Assembly: GCF_949987535.1 (NCBI RefSeq)
Contig: NC_080067.1
Span: forward strand, 74,735,985-74,799,984
Direction of reading: 5' to 3'
Length of the DNA stretch: 64,000 nt
Source of the DNA: Balaenoptera acutorostrata
Lineage: Eukaryota; Chordata; Mammalia; Artiodactyla; Balaenopteridae
The translations under genes were made by a program, and so were the position numbers. Below are positions 57,936 to 64,000 of this stretch, piece after piece (position 1 is the first letter of the stretch; each line of letters starts with the position of its first letter). The notes below the pieces were generated by a model. It did not search any database. It saw only the letters and a program-made list of their open reading frames with translations, and was not told the origin of the DNA.

Positions 57936-59148
57936 CTCCTGACTGTCTCAGTGAAAACTCTAAACTTCCCACCTTGGCATGTGAGACTCATTTTTCTATA
58001 GCCCCTCTTCATGTGTCCCATTCTTCTGCCTAAGTGAACCATTGTTCTTCCCAAGTACTAGCACGTGTTTTCCCCTGGTTGAAAGCATATTTCGTATATC
58101 TTTGTTTCATGTGCAGTTACCATAATGTGTCACACAATGTCAGTACTCTATACTTGAATGCTGAGTAACAGAGCAAACTTTTTTTTTCAAAAACACAATA
58201 TGCCTCAATTTTTATATGGCATCATCTTTATTTCAAACACGAACGTGTGGAAATCCTTAAAATAGGAATAAAGCAGGATTCCGTCCTTGGCAAAAAATAT
58301 CATAAAATGCCGTTAGTGCAGCCATAAATAAATAAATACATGCCTATGCACACTGCACACAAAAACCACATGCATAGACACATGCATATGCAATAAAGGC
58401 ATGAGTAAGCAGATCTTATACAGTCTTACAACTATCCTGTTTTCTCATGCTGCCATCAGTATAATCACTATTTTAGCAGCAATTTTAGAAAGAGAAGTAA
58501 AACCCAGGAAGCATAACTTTTGTTCTTATTCACATTTAGAAACTTAATCCCATATCCTGTGCCTATGTCCTTAGCTTAGGCAATATCCTTTCCTCTGTTC
58601 TTATGAGGATGTCAGTGCCATTTCCTCTGTCTGTGGAAGTAGGTGAGTAAGCAGAATCAGTATCTGAAATGTATATTGATTGCTTCCTCATTCCCCTTCA
58701 TCTGATTATTGGAATATTAAAAGCTATGCGTAACCAAAGAGAAAATGTTCCCTTCTACATGGTAAAGCTAAAATGCCATTGAGTTTTTGGTGAAAAAAAA
58801 AAAAAAAAAAGTCTACGACACCACAGTAAGTGAACAGGAGGTAACTAACAGGCATATGAAATTGAAGGAAGAATTGACTGAAAATCAAAGCAAAGTCTAG
58901 GAATAGAGACTCATTCCGAACTATCCATCATTGACAAATAGAGGTCACCTACTTCTTGAAGTCCATGATACATCATCATTCCTTTCAACTGGTACTTAAA
59001 ATGGATTCAACTTCAGCAAAAAATTAAAATTGAGAAGAATTTAAAGAGAATTGTAAATAGCTGGAGCAAGAGGAATTTTTTTTTAAGTGAACAAACTTTT
59101 AGTTTCTATTTTCTACTTGTCTATATTTTCTACAAGAGCACATATTAT
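57936..59148. other. Unassigned stretch with an A run
   Basis: An 18-base A run near 58793-58810. 'gcagccataaataaataaat' at 58319 looks like a SINE tail, but no SINE body precedes it. No gene. Confidence 0.45.
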
Positions 59149-59370
59149 TTTAAAATGTCTTTTTGGGGACTCCCCTGGCAGTCCAGTGGTTAAGACTTCA
59201 CCTTCCAATGCAGGGGGTGTGGCTTCGATCCCTGGTCGGGGAGCCAAGATTCCTCATGCCTCGCGGCCAAAAAACCAAAACAGAAAACAGAAGCAATATT
59301 GTAACAAGTGCAATAAAGACTTTTTAAAAAAATGGTCCACATCAAAAAAAATCTTTAAAATGTCTTTTTG
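59149..59370 (+). mobile_element. tRNA-derived SINE (shorter CHR/Bov-tA-like type) with TSDs
   Basis: Body 59166-59353. 'gggactcccctggcagtcca', 'gtggttaagacttcacctt', B box 'gtggcttcgatccctggtcg', then 'aagattcctcatgcctcgcg' and a tail with 'gtgcaataaagactttttaa' and 'atggtccacatcaaaaaaaa'. TSD TTTAAAATGTCTTTTTG is exact at 59149-59165 and 59354-59370. Head and tail differ from the other three SINEs, so it is a different subfamily. Confidence 0.93.
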
Positions 59371-60025
59371 TTTATAATAAATTTTAAAAAAATGATTAGA
59401 GATGACATCAAGCATATATCACTCACTACCAAGGTAAAAATCCTATCTAAGTCCTGACATGGTCATTCTGCTAAGCATGTATACTCTTAGTCATGCCAGC
59501 TGCATTACAGACATTAACAGTAAGTAGAAATTTAAATAGTTTAAATGCAACTAACTCTGCTCTCACCACAACTGTATTCTATCTACTTAGCAAGGCTGCC
59601 AAGTCAACCTGTCAAAGCTCATCACCTTAGCACAGGAAACACAGGCAAAATCCTTAAAAAGTAATGAGAACTTTATCACAATCACGATGCCCTCAGGTAT
59701 TTTTTTCTTCAGAACAGGAAATGATACCTTTTTGTAGTAATAAAGATAAAAACAAAACCAGTGTCACTATTTTAGGAAAAAAAATTATACTAAGAATCGA
59801 AAGTCGTACTCCAAGGGAATCTACAATCCATGTTTGCTTAAGGCACTAGAACAATCAAGATTTATATTAAAGAAGATCACTTGCTCCACAGATTTACATT
59901 CTAGCATTGGTTACATTATTTAAATAACTATTTAGTACAACTGTCTAATTCTCTGTTTGAGAGAAAGGAAAGATGGGAAACCAGGCATTATGAGAGGCTG
60001 TAAGTTTCCAGTAACAGATCTCAAT
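59371..60025. other. Unassigned stretch
   Basis: No gene or confident repeat. Confidence 0.45.
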
Positions 60026-60029
60026 CATG

Positions 60030-60110
60030 TTTATTAGGTTAACCTATTCAATTCTCACAATAATTTTCTGAGTTACGTAGGTAGCATAGTCCTCGTTATA
60101 GTGGATCAAA
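60030..60110 (-). repeat. MIR, first part
   Basis: 'ttcaattctcacaataattt', 'tctgagttacgtaggtagca', 'tagtcctcgttatagtgga': minus-strand MIR. It may continue at 60290-60345 ('ggagggttaagcacacataa', 'gattaagatttgaaccctaa') after an inserted L2 end. Confidence 0.6.
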
Positions 60111-60154
60111 AACTTTCAGGCTACCTAGAGCTTACGGTATTGTGAGATTCCCCA

Positions 60155-60270
60155 CCCCACCACTAGGAGCTCTCTGAGAGGAAGGACATCCTTGTACCAA
60201 GCATAAGGGGTCTAGCATTGGGCATTCAGTTGAAGCACAATAAATTTTATGAATCTAAATTAATGAAATT
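60155..60270 (+). mobile_element. L2 LINE 3' end, apparently splitting the MIR
   Basis: 'ccactaggagctctctgaga', 'ggaaggacatccttgtacca', 'ggtctagcattgggcattca', 'gttgaagcacaataaatttt': sense L2 terminus (ccactagactgtgagctccttgagggc...ctggcacatagtaggcgctcaataaat). Confidence 0.6.
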
Positions 60271-60289
60271 ACCAATAACTGAGCATTGG

Positions 60290-60560
60290 AGGGTTAAGCA
60301 CACATAATTAATTGATGGAAGATTAAGATTTGAACCCTAAAATGTCTTTCTACCTTACCAAGCTGTATTGGTATAATGTTTATTTACTATCTAGAATAAG
60401 AATCGGTGAGAAAAAGAAAAACGGTATCTTCTTCCAATTGTGGGTAGGGAATCCTTCACATTTGTTTTTGTAACTGACTGACCTCATTCACACAGAACAT
60501 GGGAGAGCTAAAATTCATATGCAGATGTTTGGCTCCAATGTTTTTCTACCACCTCCTAAC
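60290..60560 (-). repeat. MIR, second part and a further MIR-like end
   Basis: 60290-60345 continues the MIR of 60030-60110. 60490-60560 ('gggagagctaaaattcatat', 'gcagatgtttggctccaatg', 'tttttctaccacctcctaac') is another minus-strand MIR 3' part. The middle is unassigned. Confidence 0.5.
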
Positions 60561-61145
60561 TGCTTATTAGACAATCCTGTATGTCCTGGTAATTACAGAT
60601 TTTGATTTCTTAGACACTCTAAAATTGTTTTTAGAATAGTGTTACCAGGTCAGAGGCCAAATATCACTTACTACTAAATAATACAATGCAACAATTTGAA
60701 AATTAGTAACATCCTTCAGACTGAGAAAATCAATTTTAATAGCATAAAATGAGGTTAATATAAAATCCTATAAAACACACAAAAATTGCTGCTATAAACA
60801 ATTTGAATGATCAAGGTATATAAACTAAGGCATATTATTCTCATAGAGCTTTAGAACATTATATAAATGAAAGATATCTGTTCAGGAAGTCTGAAGAATA
60901 GAGTTCTTGCACAATATTTACTGACTAGCAGTTCACACGCTGGAAAATCTTGAAAAAAGTCACATTCACGTTAGTTCTCTCATCTGTAAAACAAATACAT
61001 CTCCTTTTACATGCTCTATGTAATTGTAAAAATTACATGATACATTATGTGAGAAAGAATGTTGTAAACTTTAAAGTGCTGTGCACATGGCGTAGCTTAT
61101 TATCTAATACCTTGCTACATAAACAGTGCAGCAGTATCAACATCC
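60561..61145. other. Unassigned stretch
   Basis: No gene or confident repeat apart from a possible 'ctcatctgtaaaacaaata' MIR remnant at 60979. Confidence 0.4.
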
Positions 61146-61149
61146 CTAG

Positions 61150-61240
61150 GAACTGAACTGAAGAATCCCAGACCCCATTCCAGACTTACTTAATCAGAAT
61201 ATACATTTTAACAAGCTCATTGTCCAATTTTAGGAATGTG
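61150..61240 (+). mobile_element. MER5A (hAT-Charlie) fragment
   Basis: 'gaatcccagaccccattcca', 'gacttacttaatcagaatat', 'acattttaacaagctcattg': middle and 3' part of MER5A. Confidence 0.65.
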
Positions 61241-63000
61241 TGGCTATCCCACTTATGTGATGTGAAACTTAGGTGAAACCATGGCCACTTACACAGACAC
61301 ATATTTGCTGTTATCCTTCATATTCTAGTTAAGCATCCTCTACAAATCAAGAGTATGTTCATTTATAGGGTTTTTTTTTTTGATTTATGTTTTTTGTATC
61401 ACTCTGACATATTTTAGACTTCATATTATTGGAGGGCAGGGATTGCCTTCAAATACTTAGTTCATTGCATATCAAATATGTAAAATACACCTTGAGAAAT
61501 AATGATAATATTATAACCTGGCAAGAATTAGAGCGAAAATATGTCTTTGATGCAGAGCTAATAGTAAGAAACTCTCAGTAACAATAATTCCAGTGCACTT
61601 GGAGATTCTCAGAATAGAAAAAAAAAAAAAAGGTTATTATTTAACATTCTTGAACTCCCATAGTTAATTTTGATGAGATCCTATGTCAGATTGACCTGAA
61701 ATTTCAGATGGAATAAAAAGCATTCTTCCTTTTTACGTCTTTATTTTTTTATATTCATAAGGGTAAAAGCCTCAACGTATAATTTTAAAATGGACAAGAG
61801 GAAGCCCTGAAATGCAACGAATGACAAGTAGAGATTAATGCAGCATATCAGGAAAGATGACCTCTCAGGTTGTGGAAATAGAGTTGAAAAATAAAGATAG
61901 TAGATATGGTCTCCAAATTTCAAAATGAGAAATGAAAGCTTTAATAAAACTGAACGCTTTAAGGATGACCTACTTAAGAAAATCATTTACCTTTTTAATC
62001 TTTAAGCACCTGAATCAAATAGTTTAGATTTATAGTCTCTAGACATTGCTAAATTTGATTAAATGTGAAAAAATGAAAGTTCACCTGGAATAAAAAGCCT
62101 TGATTAATTTTACCTGTGAAAGAAAAACCTACACCATTTTATCAGGCCTTGGCAATTATCTCTGACAGAATTCTGAATTCTCTTTATTTTAAATGCTGTT
62201 GATATATTATTGATGTAGCTTTAAGTCATGCTGAATAAACCTTGAAATGCATAGAAAATCTGAAAATGACTATTTGGACAGGTTACAGGTCCCCTTTTTA
62301 CTAAGCTAATATTTAAAAATCAAGAGTCACAGAGCATCAATAGCACTAAGAGAAGATGTCACGAGTTATGAGGTGCTGTGTAGAGCTCCAAATGAACACT
62401 TTAAATCTGTATATTCGTGTATTTAAAGTAGGGCTGTTACAGTGAAAGGAGGTGTATGTAAAACTAGAAAACAATCGTAAAGCAAGCCTAGATTAATCAG
62501 CTCATGCAATAAGAATGACTGACCAGCAGGAAACAGAGACCAAACTCAGCACTGCCTACTGCTTATGATACAGAGCTAATTCCTCTGATGGACTTCTCAA
62601 TGCACTTCATTCATTGCTCAATGCCTCAAATGTAACTAATTCTCAACAAATACTCATAAAATATCTCTAGAACTCAGTGGTAAATCAAATACATCTTTTT
62701 TGTTGTTGCTGTTACTTTCCATTCACAAGGGCAGATCTTTGAAATCCAGACTTTAAGATGTATGGCTGTTCCTTCACACTAACAATGAAGATAGTGGATG
62801 GAGCATGAGTTTAGCTATTAATCTATTAGCCCTAGTTGTTTCTCTAATGATCTCTATCTCCAGGGGTGCAGTGATCTTTTTTTCTCCAGACCTTAGTTTT
62901 GTTACCTGAAGCATAAGATGGCAGGACTGGAAAAAGAAAAAAAAAAGAAGTTTCATTAAATGGAAATACTTCAATTATCTTATTTGATGTGCATAAAAAC
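61241..63000. other. Unassigned stretch
   Basis: No gene or confident repeat. A T run (61371-61380), an A run (61618-61631) and a possible L2 tail at about 61425-61490 ('ggagggcagggattgccttc') are the only landmarks. Confidence 0.45.
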
Positions 63001-63004
63001 CCTG

Positions 63005-63130
63005 CCACTAGACAGCATTGTAAATGGAGGCTCAGGGAATGAAGTGAGTTACCTCCTTGAAGGGAGTAGAGCTGGGAATGAATCCAAGGTCCTTTTGTTA
63101 CAAGTATCTTGCTCTTTCTATTATCCTACA
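63005..63130 (-). repeat. MIR
   Basis: 'tgtaaatggaggctcaggga', 'atgaagtgagttacctcctt', 'gtagagctgggaatgaatcc', 'aaggtccttttgttaca': minus-strand MIR. Confidence 0.7.
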
Positions 63131-63339
63131 GCAGCTCCAAAGTTTCCTGACAGTTCCAACGTTTATTCGAACTCAGTGAATTCCTCTGGTCACCCCACAT
63201 GTAATCCTTCTGAAAAACACTATCAAAGGCAGTCTTTGGACGGTGCTTATTGTGAATCATGCCAAGTCAAGCCTATGCTAATCTAATTCTCCCAAGTCTG
63301 ATGGGAAGTAAATTGCCTACAAACAATACTCAGCTGGGA

Positions 63340-63490
63340 AGGAAGCCCAGAGTCCTGGAAAGAGCAGAGGTTTTAGAGTCACGCAGATCAAAGTTCCAAT
63401 CCCAAAGAGCTCGCTCACTGCAGAACTTTTCCCAGTCTTTGTACTTGCAAAAGAAATTTGTCTTTCATATGTCTTTCATACATAGAGCAT
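63340..63490 (+). repeat. MIR 5' half
   Basis: 'agtcctggaaagagcagagg', 'ttttagagtcacgcagatca', 'aagttccaatcccaaagagc', 'actgcagaacttttcccagt': plus-strand MIR, diverged. Confidence 0.6.
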
Positions 63491-64000
63491 CCAAAAGTAT
63501 GCATGACTAAAAATATCTATTGAGCCTAATAAATATGTGTGTGATGAATAAAATGCTAGCTCTTTTCCATTCTCTGTTTGGCTTATATACAAATGATAGC
63601 ACTCATACATTATAACACTATTCAAGATTAATGGTAAGAAAATAAACATGCTAATGGATTTATTTTGTTTGCATTGACTGTCTTAGAACTACTGATTTCA
63701 ATAAATTTGTTTGTCCAACTAAGGAACTAAGGACAAATCCCTGAACTCCTACACTGAATTTTAGTGAAGAGATTGATGATGGGAGAAGTTACTGCAACTC
63801 AGCCTGTTCTTTAATGCCAAATTGTGACAAAACTATTAATTATGTGAAGCTGATTCTAGCAAGGGCTCTCCAAGTGTGTGACAGACTGTTAATCCTGCTG
63901 ACCATGGAACTAAAATCACAAGCGAGTTTAAGGTTGGAAAACCCCAGTGAATATCTGAGGGCTTAGTGGGAGTGGGTAAAATAAAAGGCAAGGGAGTTGT
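63491..64000. other. Unassigned stretch
   Basis: No gene or confident repeat. The window ends in ordinary AT-rich sequence. Confidence 0.5.

Noticed and set aside
58319..58340. A fifth CHR SINE, suggested by 'gcagccataaataaataaat'
   Set aside because: No SINE body upstream; about 20 bases of tail-like sequence can arise by chance.

Overview
This is mammalian nuclear DNA, most likely from a cetacean or hippopotamus relative (Whippomorpha). The pointer is four tRNA-Glu-derived SINEs of the cetacean/hippo CHR type (24.7, 43.0, 52.7 and 59.2 kb), three of them carrying a long tail ending in 'gaagacccaacacagcc'. No ruminant BovB or pig PRE-1 was recognised. I found no exon of a host protein-coding gene, no rRNA or tRNA gene and no CRISPR array. 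All long open frames that I can explain come from LINE-1 (L1) or LINE-2 (L2) elements. The window reads as repeat-rich intergenic or deep intronic sequence. Family names below class level (L1M, L1MB, MER5A, MaLR and so on) are from memory of consensus sequences, not a database search.

Layout. 0-6.4 kb: L2 and MIR fragments, an L1 with a 5' inversion and an older L1 3' end. 6.4-15.8 kb: an old L1M split by a near full-length, decayed L1 (7040-12965) carrying a 5'UTR, ORF1 and ORF2 remnants and a G-rich 3'UTR. 15.85-17.55 kb: a second 5'-inverted L1 with target-site duplications (TSDs). 17.6-20.9 kb: mostly unassigned, with MIR and L2. 20.9-22.6 kb: a third 5'-inverted L1, on the minus strand. 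22.6-36 kb: sparse old repeats, one SINE, one MaLR LTR, a CTCF-like motif and a G-quadruplex motif. 36.1-38.4 kb: an old L1MB-like ORF2 and 3'UTR. 38.8-39.5 kb: two tiny opposed L1 3'-end insertions, each with perfect TSDs. 40-53 kb: hAT/MER relics, L2, MIR and two SINEs. This includes a MER5A copy interrupted by about 97 bp that closely matches an L2 segment 0.63 kb downstream. 53-64 kb: sparse, with an L1 3' end, a SINE and MER5A, MIR and L2 fragments.

The elements do not form a pathway. What can be read is a history: L2/MIR and hAT elements first, then L1M/L1MB, then younger L1s and CHR SINEs. CHR SINEs have no enzyme of their own and are presumed to have been mobilised by L1, as their A-rich tails and TSDs suggest. 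The features most worth a second look are the templated insertion in MER5A, three L1 twin-priming inversions in 21 kb (plus a possible L2 example), and a perfect 27-bp tandem duplication.
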